Below, piece after piece: positions 1 through 7,424 of a stretch of 15,129 nt of DNA (position 1 is the first letter of the stretch; each line of letters opens with the position of its first letter). The translations under genes and the position numbers were made by a program. The stretch comes from CAZQKE01 sp964593865 (lineage in GTDB: Bacteria > Chloroflexota > Anaerolineae > JAAYZQ01): contig CAZQKE010000076.1 of the NCBI GenBank assembly GCA_964593865.1, forward strand, positions 1 through 15,129, given 5' to 3'. The notes under the pieces are model-generated. The model worked only from the letters and a program-made list of their open reading frames with translations, was not told the DNA's origin and did no database searches.

Positions 1-560
1 TACACCTCCCGTCGGACCAGGAGACAGGCCCCCACGAGCCAATCCACCTCCTGGGTTTCGTCGTCGGGCGTGTCGCGCATGTAGTAGCGGCGCAGGACGC
101 GGTTATCGGGTGACCATTGCTGAATGACGGTGCTTTCCAACAGGGCGGTGGCAAAGGTGGGGAACCTCCGCCGCGACGGTTGCAAACGGCCATCGGGGTA
201 CAGGAGCCGAGGCCCCAAGACGCCGACCTGGGGGTGCTCCTCCATGTAACGGACCATGACCGTCAGGGCGTCATCCACGACTTCGGTATCGGGGTTGAGG
301 AGGAGCAAGTAGCGGCCCCCGGCGACGGCCAGGCCCTGATTGTTGGCCGCCGTAAAGCCCCGGTTTTCCTCGTTGGCGATAAGGCGCACCTGGGGGAACT
401 CGGTGCGGAGCATCTCTACGCTGCCGTCGTTGCTGGCGTTGTCTATGACAATGATTTCGTGTTGTAGGGGATGGGTGGAAGGCCGTAAGAGGGAGTGGAG
501 GCAGCGGCGAAGGAGGTCGCGGACGTTCCAATTAACGATGATGATCGAGAGATCGGTCAC
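1..560 (-). CDS. Family 2 glycosyltransferase (rhamnosyltransferase/WbbL-like), partial at the left edge
   Basis: This is the N-terminal 186 residues of a GT2 glycosyltransferase, expected to transfer a nucleotide-sugar residue onto a cell-surface polysaccharide or lipid acceptor at the cytoplasmic membrane face. Visible motifs are the opening strand LSIIIVNWN (residues 4-12), the nucleotide-binding IDNASNDGS (39-47), NEENRGF followed by NNQG (63-76), the DXD-type NPDT (89-92), GPRLLYPDGRLQPS, and near the edge VDWLVGACLLVRREV. The last two are typical of the WbbL/rhamnosyltransferase branch. The GTG start at 560 is chosen because the family normally begins two or three residues before this first strand. 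No strong Shine-Dalgarno is visible. The start overlaps the stop of the broken DUF3800 reading frame (GTGA), so translation may be coupled to read-through of that remnant. The acceptor and donor sugar cannot be told. The C-terminus lies outside the window. Confidence 0.9.
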   Translation of the reverse strand, partial: MTDLSIIIVNWNVRDLLRRCLHSLLRPSTHPLQHEIIVIDNASNDGSVEMLRTEFPQVRLIANEENRGFTAANNQGLAVAGGRYLLLLNPDTEVVDDALTVMVRYMEEHPQVGVLGPRLLYPDGRLQPSRRRFPTFATALLESTVIQQWSPDNRVLRRYYMRDTPDDETQEVDWLVGACLLVRREV

Positions 561-803
561 GGTTTCGCCTTGCGGGAAGGGTGACAAAAATGCTCCCTTC
601 TGGCAAAAAGGATATGGTATTCGTCGTCTTTGTGGAGCCGGTCCCTGAAAAGGCGGCGGACCAGGTAATCATACAGTTCATTGGGATTGTAACGATAGTC
701 TGCATCACGCTCATTGCGCTGCCGGATATACTCAACTACTGAACAGATGCCCATCGCCGCTTTCATCTACAAAATAGTTGCGGATTGATGCAGGGCGAGG
801 CAT
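557..803 (-). pseudogene. DUF3800-family gene remnant (internal deletion plus lost C-terminus)
   Basis: Two pieces of one family lie here in different frames. The first starts at an ATG at 803, preceded by AAGGA (which sits right after the stop of the prenyl synthase gene). It reads 23 codons including YFVDESGDGHLF, the hallmark N-terminal Asp/Glu motif of DUF3800 proteins, and ends at a TGA at 732-734. The second, in another frame from about 739 to 600, reads VEYIRQRN, then YRYNPNELYDYLVRRLFRDR and LHKDDEYHILFARR. From memory this resembles the interior of the same family, about 100 residues further along in intact members. After FARR the similarity stops, and the frame ends at 557 overlapping the GTG of the glycosyltransferase. 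The simplest reading is an internal deletion of about 300 bases plus loss of the C-terminus. DUF3800 proteins have an RNase H-like fold and no settled function; this copy should be inactive. Confidence 0.72.
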
Positions 804-813
804 TTTCTTTCCT

Positions 814-1812
814 TCACTTGTCCCGCGCGATGGCATAGTCGGCCAGGTCGTGCATCAGGTCGCGGGCTTCGCCCGGCGGCAGGGCGGCCAACGTCTCCTG
901 GGCGCGGGTGATGAATTCTCTGGCCCGGCTCAGCGACCGTTCCACCGCCCCCGATTCGCGGATGGCCGCTACCACTTCCCGCACCAATGCGTCGTCGCCA
1001 TCACCGCCGACCACCTGGGCAATCCTTGTGTCGTCCGGGTGGTCGCGCAAAAAGTAGAGCACCGGCAGGGTGACGATCCCCTCACGCAGGTCGCTGCCCA
1101 CCGGCTTGCCCACCACCGCTTCCTCCCCCCGGAAATCAAGCACGTCGTCAATGATCTGAAAGCCGGTTCCCAAGAAGCGGCCGTAGTCGCGCAAGGCGAT
1201 GGTTTGTTCCTCCGGCGCGCCGCCGAGGACGGCGGCGGCTTCGGTGGCGGCGGCAAAGAGGGAGGCGGTTTTGGCATGGATGCGCCGGTCGTAACGCTCC
1301 AGGGCTTCTGCCCAGGCGGCCTCGTCGGTGAGTCGGGGTAGCTCGCCTCGGTCAAAGATCTGGCGTAGTTCCCCGCTGCAAATCGTCATCAGCGTTTCGG
1401 CAAAGATGTCCATGACCCGCACGTTGCCGGTTGCCGCCGCCAGGGAGGCGGCCAGGGCAAAAAGGTAATCACCGGCCAGTACCGTCGCGCCGGTGTTCCA
1501 GCGGGCGTTGAGCGTCGTCTTGCCCCGACGCAGCAACGCCCCGTCGATCAGGTCGTCATGGACCAGGGTTGCCGTGTGCAGCATCTCCACTGCCGCGGCC
1601 AGGGAGATCAGTTTTTCCCGGTCTATGCGCCGGGCGTACAGGCGGCCGGCCAGCAGGGCCAAAGCAGGGCGCATCCGCTTGCCGCCGCTGTCCAATAGGC
1701 TCTGAAGCAAGTCTGCCAGTTGGGGGTAATCGGGGTGCAACGCTTCGCGCATCCTGCGTTCCACCCGCTCCAAGTCATCTGCCAGTGGCTTCAGCAAAGG
1801 GATCGTCTTCAA
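814..1812 (-). CDS. Polyprenyl diphosphate synthase (trans, long-chain type)
   Basis: This soluble enzyme condenses isopentenyl diphosphate with an allylic diphosphate to make the isoprenoid tail of quinones. All family motifs are present: GGKRMRP (43-49) binding IPP, the first Asp-rich motif DDLID (86-90) followed by LLRRGKTT, GDYLFA, KTASLF, and the second Asp-rich motif FQIIDDVLD (218-226) with GKPVGSDLREGIVTLP after it. At 332 residues it has the usual length. The residue five positions before DDLID is alanine rather than an aromatic one, which in this family goes with long products (C35-C50); that is an inference. The start is TTG at 1810-1812, supported by GGGAG seven bases upstream and by the tatD stop only 24 bases further on, so the two genes probably share an mRNA. 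No quinone biosynthesis genes lie nearby to fix the product length. Confidence 0.95.
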   Translation of the reverse strand: MKTIPLLKPLADDLERVERRMREALHPDYPQLADLLQSLLDSGGKRMRPALALLAGRLYARRIDREKLISLAAAVEMLHTATLVHDDLIDGALLRRGKTTLNARWNTGATVLAGDYLFALAASLAAATGNVRVMDIFAETLMTICSGELRQIFDRGELPRLTDEAAWAEALERYDRRIHAKTASLFAAATEAAAVLGGAPEEQTIALRDYGRFLGTGFQIIDDVLDFRGEEAVVGKPVGSDLREGIVTLPVLYFLRDHPDDTRIAQVVGGDGDDALVREVVAAIRESGAVERSLSRAREFITRAQETLAALPPGEARDLMHDLADYAIARDK

Positions 1813-1836
1813 GGTACTACTCCCGCTCTTTATTGT

Positions 1837-2640
1837 TTATGCTCGGTCAAATGCGAAAAGATGGTGTGCGTTGGCCGTGGTCACCTCGGCCACCTCTTCC
1901 GGAGTGACGCCCTGCAGTTCTGCCACCCGTTCCGCCACCAGGCGCACGTAAGCCGGTTCGTTGCGCTTGCCCCGGTGAGGATGGGGAGCCAGGAAGGGGC
2001 AGTCGGTCTCCACCAGCAGTCGGTTCAGGGGCAGGGCGGCCACAATGTCGGGCAGGCGGCGGGCGTTCTTGTAGGTCACCGGCCCGGAGATAGAAAGGTA
2101 AAAGCCTAGTTCTATGGCCTGTTCGGCCATCTTCAGGTCGCCGGAAAAGGTATGCAACACGCCCAGCCGCCCGGCCAAAGGCGAATCCTGCAGGTCGGCG
2201 GCCCATTCGGATAGGATGCCCAATACTTCATCGTGGGCGTCACGGTCGTGGATGATGACCGGCTTGCCCAGTCGGGCTGCCCAGGCCAGCTGCGCCCGAA
2301 AGGCCCGGCGTTGGGTTGCGCGGGGTGAAAAATCGCGGTAAAAATCCAAGCCGATCTCACCCACGGCCACCACTTTGGGCCGTTGGGCCAGGTCCCGCAA
2401 CGCGGCCAGGATCGCGCCGTCCAGCGTTTTGGCGTCGTGGGGGTGGACTCCCACGGCGGCGTAGACCGCTTCGTAGCGAGCGGCCAGTTCCACCGCCCGC
2501 CGACTGGAAGGTAGGTCCACGCCGACGGTGAGGATGGTCGTCACGCCGGCATCCCGTGCCCGTTGGAGCACCTCCTCGCGGTCGCCGTCAAATTTGCCGA
2601 AATCGAGATGGGCGTGGGTGTCAATCAAAGGTCGCCTCAT
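1837..2640 (-). CDS. tatD: TatD-family metal-dependent deoxyribonuclease
   Basis: TatD proteins are cytoplasmic TIM-barrel hydrolases with 3'-5' exonuclease activity on DNA (in E. coli linked to oxidative damage repair). The 267-residue product has the complete metal site: HAH (His9, His11) in LIDTHAHLDF, Glu95 in GEIGLDFYRD, His131 in PVIIHDRDAHDE, His163 in LHTFSGD, and Asp213 in VETDCPFLAP. The length fits the family (about 260). A longer frame begins at 2733, but the extra 31 residues overlap the promoter and the glycerate kinase stop and match nothing in the family. The ATG at 2640 directly before RRPLIDTHAH is therefore taken, with GGAG 11 bases upstream. It lies 24 bases before the prenyl synthase gene and is probably the first gene of that two-gene unit. 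Confidence 0.95.
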   Translation of the reverse strand: MRRPLIDTHAHLDFGKFDGDREEVLQRARDAGVTTILTVGVDLPSSRRAVELAARYEAVYAAVGVHPHDAKTLDGAILAALRDLAQRPKVVAVGEIGLDFYRDFSPRATQRRAFRAQLAWAARLGKPVIIHDRDAHDEVLGILSEWAADLQDSPLAGRLGVLHTFSGDLKMAEQAIELGFYLSISGPVTYKNARRLPDIVAALPLNRLLVETDCPFLAPHPHRGKRNEPAYVRLVAERVAELQGVTPEEVAEVTTANAHHLFAFDRA

Positions 2641-2654
2641 GATCGTCTCTGCTC

Positions 2655-2690
2655 CGGCTACATGATACCATCCTTTGGCAACGTTGGCAA
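2655..2690 (-). promoter_or_regulatory. Sigma-70-type promoter of tatD-prenyl synthase unit
   Basis: On the minus strand a -35 box TTGCCA (2690-2685) is separated by exactly 17 bases from a -10 box TATCAT (2667-2662). Transcription would start near 2655, about 15 bases before the tatD ATG, which leaves the GGAG at the very 5' end of the message. A run of seven G (plus strand, 2698-2704) lies just upstream of the -35 box. Recognised by eye only. Confidence 0.5.
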
Positions 2691-2707
2691 ATATATCGGG
2701 GGGGTAA

Positions 2708-4078
2708 CTATTTTGCGTCGGGTGGGAAGGCAAAAAGGAACATGAGGTCGTTGACGTTGGTTCCCGTCGGTCCGGTGCGGATCAGGTCGTCTAGGGCGTC
2801 AAAGAGGGGGTAGGCATCGTTGTCGTCCAGGTGGGTTTGGGGATCTAGGCCCAGGGTGCGGGCGCGGGCGACGGTTTGCCCGGTGGCGACGGCCCCGGCG
2901 GCGTCGGTGGGACCGTCTGTGCCGTCCGTGCCCAGGGCGACCAGGAGGACGTTGGGCAGACCTTCCAGGGCGAGGGCTGCGGCCAGGGCCAGTTCCTGGT
3001 TGCGCCCCCCCTTGCCGGAGCCGCGAACCGTGACCGTCGTCTCGCCGCCCCACACCAGGCAGGCCGGGCGGGGGATGGGCCGGTTGTGATAGACCAGTTC
3101 TTTGGCCAGGGCGGCTGCCACACGGGCCACTTCGCGGGCTTCTCCTTCAACGAATGTGGAAAGGAGCAGGGTGTGCAGCCCCCGTCGTCGGGCTTCGCCA
3201 ACGGCGGCTTCGGCAGCCAGGCGGTTGCTGCCGATGATGACGTTCTGCACCCGTTCAAATAGGGTGTCACCCGGTTTAGGAGTCTCGGCCAGGCGACCGG
3301 CCAATCCGGCTTGCAACCGCTCCCGCACGGTGACGGGGATTCGGTCGGTCAGGTGGTACCGCTCTAACACGGTCCAGGCGTCGGCAAAGGTGGTGGGATC
3401 GGGGGTGGTAGGGCCGGAAGCGATGGCGTCCAGGGGATCGCCCACCACGTCGGAGAGGATGAGGCTGACCAGGGCGGCCCCATCGGCCAGGCGGGCCAAG
3501 CCACCTCCCTTGATCCGGGAAAGGTGCTTGCGCACGGCGTTCAGCTCAACGATGGTCGCGCCGCAGCGCAGTAGCAGGTCGGTGGTCTTTTGCAGGTCGC
3601 GCAGGGTCAAGGCGGGGGCGGGCAGGGTCAACAGGGCCGAGCCGCCTCCGGAGATGACGGTCAACACCAGGTCGCGTTCTGTCACCCGGCCCAGTAGGTC
3701 GGCCAGGCGTCGCGTGCCCTCTACACCCGCTGCATCGGGTAGGGGGTGTCCGGCTTCGACGACGGTCACCGGGCCGGTGTTCAGGCCCGGGGCGGCGTAG
3801 CCGTATTTGGTGACGATCAGCCCACCGCGCAACCGCTCCCCCAAGATGTCGTAGAGGGCAGCGGCCATGGCCGGGGATGCTTTGCCGCCGCCCACAACCC
3901 ACACATCCGCGACGGTGCGCAGGTCGTAGCTCCGCCCGGCGACGATCAGCCGCTCGCCCTTGCGCTGCACATGACGACGCACGGCAGCACCCGGCTCGAC
4001 GGCGGCCAGGGCCGCTTGCTGCACGGCCAGAATCGTTTCCCGATGGGATGAGTTCCGAATCGAGAAGGGTTCTCGCAT
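2708..4078 (-). CDS. Glycerate 2-kinase (MOFRL family)
   Basis: This cytoplasmic enzyme phosphorylates D-glycerate to 2-phosphoglycerate with ATP. The N-terminal GCK domain shows VVGGGKASPAMAAAL, GYAAPGL with EAGHPLPD, the glycine loop VISGGGSALL, NAVRKHLSRIKGGGLA and LILSDVVGDPLDAIASGPT. The C-terminal MOFRL domain shows VWGGETTVTVRGSGKGGRNQ, LALAAA, ALGTDGTDGPTDAAGA and the terminal GPTGTNVNDL. With the ATG at 4078 the protein has 456 residues, close to the usual 420-450. A TTG 27 codons further up (4159) would add a low-complexity Pro/Arg-rich leader that crosses a stem-loop, so it is not preferred. No strong Shine-Dalgarno precedes either. The gene follows the aminotransferase, fitting a glycine/serine-to-glycerate route. 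Tartronate or hydroxypyruvate-linked roles are possible variants. Confidence 0.93.
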   Translation of the reverse strand: MREPFSIRNSSHRETILAVQQAALAAVEPGAAVRRHVQRKGERLIVAGRSYDLRTVADVWVVGGGKASPAMAAALYDILGERLRGGLIVTKYGYAAPGLNTGPVTVVEAGHPLPDAAGVEGTRRLADLLGRVTERDLVLTVISGGGSALLTLPAPALTLRDLQKTTDLLLRCGATIVELNAVRKHLSRIKGGGLARLADGAALVSLILSDVVGDPLDAIASGPTTPDPTTFADAWTVLERYHLTDRIPVTVRERLQAGLAGRLAETPKPGDTLFERVQNVIIGSNRLAAEAAVGEARRRGLHTLLLSTFVEGEAREVARVAAALAKELVYHNRPIPRPACLVWGGETTVTVRGSGKGGRNQELALAAALALEGLPNVLLVALGTDGTDGPTDAAGAVATGQTVARARTLGLDPQTHLDDNDAYPLFDALDDLIRTGPTGTNVNDLMFLFAFPPDAK

Positions 4079-4110
4079 TGTCAACCCGCCGGTTTGAACC
4101 ACCGAGACCG

Positions 4111-4145
4111 GGTCGGGTGCGGGCTGCTGCGGCCCGCGCCCGACC
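4111..4145 (-). other. GC-rich stem-loop between the aminotransferase and glycerate kinase genes
   Basis: Arms 4111-4124 and 4132-4145 can form a 14-pair stem with a 7-base loop (one G-T pair on the plus strand, an A-C mismatch in the minus-strand RNA). It begins about 20 bases after the aminotransferase stop. No U-run follows on the minus strand, so it is not a standard terminator. It could protect the upstream message or set the ratio of the two products. Confidence 0.45.
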
Positions 4146-4165
4146 GAGGTCCGGTGCAAGTTTTG

Positions 4166-5278
4166 TTACTGCGACCGGTTCAAAAACTCTTCTACGCCGT
4201 TGAGGAATGCCGTGACGTACTCCGGCGTTGCTGCCCGGCCGATGTGCCCCACGCGGAAGACCTTGCCCCGCAAATCCTCCAGCCCGCCGGAGATCATGAT
4301 CTGATGTTCCTCCAGCAGGTAACGTCGCATTTCCTCCACATCCACACCGGGCTGCCCGCGCACCGTTGAGATGAGGGGGGAGGTGTATTCGGGGGCGGTG
4401 AACAGCTCAAATCCCAGCCGTTGTAGGCCGCTCCGCACCGTCTGTGCGGCCTCTACATGGCGGGCATAGTAGGCTTCTATGCCGGTCTCCAGGATGTGAT
4501 GCAAACTGGCCCGCAAGGCCAGGACGATGTTGGTGGGCAAGGTTGTGGGGTGAGGGTGCCAGGAAGCCCAGTTGATGGCATAATCTTTCCAGGTACGCAG
4601 GTTGAGATACCAGCCGTGGGCACGTCCGCCTTTGCGTTCCATCACCTGCCAGGCCCGTTCGCTGACCGAAAGGGGGGCCAGGCCCGGCGGAGCGGCCAAG
4701 CACTTGTTGCTAACGGTGACGCAAACATCCACGCCCCATTCATCCACCGGCAGCGGGACACCTCCCAGGGAGGAGACGGCATCTACGATAAGGAGAACGT
4801 CAAATTCACGGACCACGGCGGCGATCTCGGCCAGGGGGTTGAGCACACCGGTTGAGGTTTCCAGGTGGACGACGGTCACGGCTTGGATGTCCGGCTCGGC
4901 GGCCAGGCGACGGCGGACGGCATCTGGGTCAACGGCCAGGCCCAAAGGTGCGGTCACGGTTCGCACTTCTAGGCCGTAGGCGCGGGCCACGTCGGCCAGG
5001 CGTTCGCCAAAGAAGCCGTTTTGGAGGGCCAGCACTTTCTCGCCGGTGCGCAGCAGGCTGCCCAGCGCAGCATCCAGGCCCGCCGTGCCGGGTCCGGCCA
5101 GAAGGAAGAGATCGTTGCGTGTGGCAAAGATCTGCTGCAAACCGGTGATGACCTCATTGTACACGGCCAGCCATTGGGGGCCGTAGTGGGGGATGGTCGG
5201 CTCGGCCAAGGCGGCCAGCACTTGGTCGCTGACATCCACCGGGCCGGGGATCATCAATTTGGGGTGTTTGATCTGCAT
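4166..5278 (-). CDS. Class V PLP aminotransferase, serine-glyoxylate/alanine-glyoxylate type
   Basis: This fold-type I PLP enzyme moves the amino group of serine or alanine to glyoxylate, yielding glycine plus hydroxypyruvate or pyruvate. The 370-residue product shows MIPGPVDVSDQVLAAL at the start, AGPGTAGLDAALGSLL (phosphate contacts), HLETSTGVLNP, DAVSSLGG with the pyridine-binding Asp166, and Lys192 in VTVSNKCLAAPPG as the Schiff-base lysine. The C-terminal KVFRVGHIG carries the substrate-carboxylate arginine. The ATG at 5278 is chosen because AAGGAG (5291-5286) sits seven bases before it; an in-frame ATG at 5296 lies upstream of that ribosome site and has none of its own. The glycerate kinase next door supports a serine/glyoxylate role, but related ureidoglycine and 2-aminoethylphosphonate aminotransferases look alike at this level. 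Confidence 0.92.
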   Translation of the reverse strand: MQIKHPKLMIPGPVDVSDQVLAALAEPTIPHYGPQWLAVYNEVITGLQQIFATRNDLFLLAGPGTAGLDAALGSLLRTGEKVLALQNGFFGERLADVARAYGLEVRTVTAPLGLAVDPDAVRRRLAAEPDIQAVTVVHLETSTGVLNPLAEIAAVVREFDVLLIVDAVSSLGGVPLPVDEWGVDVCVTVSNKCLAAPPGLAPLSVSERAWQVMERKGGRAHGWYLNLRTWKDYAINWASWHPHPTTLPTNIVLALRASLHHILETGIEAYYARHVEAAQTVRSGLQRLGFELFTAPEYTSPLISTVRGQPGVDVEEMRRYLLEEHQIMISGGLEDLRGKVFRVGHIGRAATPEYVTAFLNGVEEFLNRSQ

Positions 5279-5463
5279 GGTTTCTCTCCTTTTCATGGGT
5301 ATTTTGGAAAGACAGACGGGCGGCCGGAGCCGCGTTTTGCAGGCCGTTGACCGACCGACGGTACGGGCAAGCGGTAGGCCAAAGAGTCGGCTTGAACCGC
5401 CGCAACTGTTTCCGATGGTGAGCCGAGGTCATGTCCGCTTCCTTGCGCAATGTTGTGGGGAGA

Positions 5464-7197
5464 TCACGATTCTGACGGCTGCTCGCGCACCCAGGCGAAT
5501 TTACGGCGTAGGGCTTTGGGGTAGTAGCGTTCCAGTACGTCGTAATCTACCCGTTGCCCCCACTCGTAGTAAACGCGGGGATCAATGTAGGATTTGAGGC
5601 TCGTGCCCAGGTTCCAGGTGCGTTTCTTGGAAGCAATGGCCGCCTGGATTTTGATTTTATCCCGGCGGAGTCGTGCCCGCTCCAGCATCTCTTTGGTGCG
5701 GGCCACGCGCCGCTCGGCGGCGGCGATCCGCTTGTCGTAGCGGGCTTTGACCTTGTCCTTCTTGTTCGGTGGGGCGGAACGTTGTTTTTCGCGGGCTTCT
5801 TTTCGCAAGGCGGCCAGGGCTTCCCGCTGCTCTTTAAGCCGCCGACGGTAAAGCCGCACCCGTTCCTCCGCCTTTTCCCGGCGTTCCTTGTACCGTTGAC
5901 GGCTCCTGGCCCAGGAGGCCGGGGCTTTTTTGGTGTGGTTGCAGAGCACGGCGGCTTCCAGGTTCGCCAAGCTGGCGGCTTCCCATTTGAGATGCTCCGG
6001 GTCCGAGGCTTTGACGCCGGAGCGGGCCAGGCTCTCGCGGACGGCGATGGTAGCGTGGTGGGTGCGGAACACTTTGGCCGTCAAACCCGGTAGGATGTTG
6101 CCCAAGTAGGCGTTTACGTCGCGGCTGCTGACGTCGGGGAAGAGTTGAGGTTTGTCGCGGGTGGGATGGTTCTTGCCGGCGTCGCCGCTGTTGGAGGGCC
6201 GGGCGTTCTCGATCAATTCTTCTAGATTGCGGCGCACCAAGGGGGGCAGTTTGATCTTTTTGTGCCACAGCACCGAATCCTTGCCCAGGAACCGGAATTC
6301 GGCAATGCCGTCGTCGTGCAGGGTGACATGCTCCGGGCGCAGAGTTGTCGCACCTACCGTGTCGGCTTCGTCAGGGTCTTTTTCGTCGCCGACGCGCAAG
6401 CAGAGGGCGTCGATCAGGTAGCAGGCGGTGGCGATCTTGCGACGCTTGGGGTCCTGATCGTCCAGGTCCCGTTGGATCTGGGCGCGGACCGACTCCAGCT
6501 CGGCGTGGAGGCGATGGGCCTGGTCGAATTTGCGGGCTTCGCGCTGTTGCTTGACCGGGGCAGTATCGGCCAGCCAGACGTATTTGAACTTGCCCGAAAG
6601 TTTGTCTTTCCAACGGGCTACCCACAGCGATTCGGGTTGCCAGACGATCTCGCCCCAGTCGCCCGGCGGTCGGGGGGCGTCGGGGCTGAGGTTGAGGGTG
6701 ATGTCTTGCTGGCGTGCACCTTCCTTCCATCGGCCACGCAAGGGGTGCTTGCCCCGGCCCATGAAAATCCCGCTTGGCTCGACGACATAGTTAGCCAGCT
6801 CGGTCCGTTCGCCGTTGACGATGGCATAGCCGTATTGTTCTTTGAGGGCCTCGCGTTTGGCCTTGCGTTCGGCGGCCAAAGCTTTGCGCTCCTCCTTGCT
6901 CAGCCGCTCTTTGGCCGCCCGCTCCGCTTCTACCACACGGATCGCCGGGCCAAAGTCCACTTCGTCCGGCGAAAGAGGTTCGTCCAGGCCCAGGGCTGCG
7001 CTAAAATCGGCCAAAAAGTTGCGGACGAACACGCGATCTTCCACGTAAGGCGTGCCCTGTTTCCTGGCCCAGGCCAGGGCCATCTCCTCCTGTTTGGGCG
7101 TCAGGGCGACCGGTTCCCCTCGGATGGTGAGCACCAAGCCCCGAGGGGGAGGTGGATCGGGGATCACGACGCCGTTGTGAATGAGTTGTGTCAACAT
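5464..7197 (-). CDS. Eukaryotic-type DNA topoisomerase IB (large form)
   Basis: The protein relaxes positive and negative supercoils through a 3'-phosphotyrosyl intermediate, without ATP or metal. It follows the human TOP1 layout. The N-terminal cap has LIHNGVV, LTPKQEEMALAWARK and VEDRVFVRNFLADF, then a basic coiled stretch, then GIFMGRGKHPLRG. The core has LIDALCLRVGDEKDPDEADT, EFRFLGKDSVLWHK and LPGLTAKVFRTHHATI, then VLCNHTKKAP. A charged coiled-coil linker of about 95 residues follows, ending in LGTSLKSYIDPRVYYEWG and KFAWVRE. Counterparts of human R488, K532, R590, H632 and Y723 are R268, K306, R378, H421 and Y537 (577-residue numbering). Most bacterial TopIB are short poxvirus-like enzymes, so this full-length form is unusual. 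The start is uncertain: the ATG at 7197 fits the first cap strand, and an in-frame ATG at 7254 would add 19 residues. Neither has a clear ribosome site. Confidence 0.95.
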   Translation of the reverse strand: MLTQLIHNGVVIPDPPPPRGLVLTIRGEPVALTPKQEEMALAWARKQGTPYVEDRVFVRNFLADFSAALGLDEPLSPDEVDFGPAIRVVEAERAAKERLSKEERKALAAERKAKREALKEQYGYAIVNGERTELANYVVEPSGIFMGRGKHPLRGRWKEGARQQDITLNLSPDAPRPPGDWGEIVWQPESLWVARWKDKLSGKFKYVWLADTAPVKQQREARKFDQAHRLHAELESVRAQIQRDLDDQDPKRRKIATACYLIDALCLRVGDEKDPDEADTVGATTLRPEHVTLHDDGIAEFRFLGKDSVLWHKKIKLPPLVRRNLEELIENARPSNSGDAGKNHPTRDKPQLFPDVSSRDVNAYLGNILPGLTAKVFRTHHATIAVRESLARSGVKASDPEHLKWEAASLANLEAAVLCNHTKKAPASWARSRQRYKERREKAEERVRLYRRRLKEQREALAALRKEAREKQRSAPPNKKDKVKARYDKRIAAAERRVARTKEMLERARLRRDKIKIQAAIASKKRTWNLGTSLKSYIDPRVYYEWGQRVDYDVLERYYPKALRRKFAWVREQPSES

Positions 7198-7336
7198 ACT
7201 GCCAACCGGTTTCCCTTTCGCAATGTTGCTTATCGTCCGATCACCGGGCTGCATTCCTGCATTTCCCGCCTGGCGGCCGACACCGTGCCCGGCGGGCTAC
7301 CGGCCGATTGTTTGCCTATGCAGGTGCCCGGCCACG

Positions 7337-7384
7337 GCCCCTCGAAAGGGGACGAGCCGCCGCCCCCGACGCGAACGAGGGGGC
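7337..7384 (-). other. Two small GC-rich stem-loops in the gap between topoisomerase and GerW-like genes
   Basis: The gap 7198-7424 holds no gene I can support. On the minus strand the first element pairs GCCCCC with GGGGGC (7384-7379 and 7367-7362). A second 5-pair stem closes a TTCG tetraloop (7351-7338). They lie 40-90 bases after the end of the GerW-like operon. No U-run follows, so a factor-independent terminator is not shown. No convincing promoter for the topoisomerase gene is visible either. Confidence 0.3.
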
Positions 7385-7424
7385 AGGATCTGGATCGCGG
7401 GATGCGATGTCGTCCGGTGGAACT

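Noticed and set aside
532..735. A 67-codon minus-strand frame beside the DUF3800 remnant
   Set aside because: Its product has no resemblance to DUF3800; the family-like residues are in the two other minus-strand frames.
778..1341. Plus-strand open frame opposite the prenyl synthase gene
   Set aside because: Antisense to a gene with complete catalytic motifs; no start signal or family resemblance.
2641..2733. N-terminal extension of TatD starting at 2733
   Set aside because: The extra 31 residues cover the promoter and the end of the glycerate kinase gene, and the family starts right at the HAH motif region.
4079..4159. N-terminal extension of glycerate kinase from TTG 4159
   Set aside because: It is low-complexity, crosses the GC-rich stem-loop and has no ribosome site; ATG 4078 gives the usual length.
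5279..5463. Possible small gene or promoter between the topoisomerase and aminotransferase genes
   Set aside because: No frame here has a ribosome site or recognisable motif, and I found no -35/-10 pair with proper spacing; only a 5-pair GC stem.
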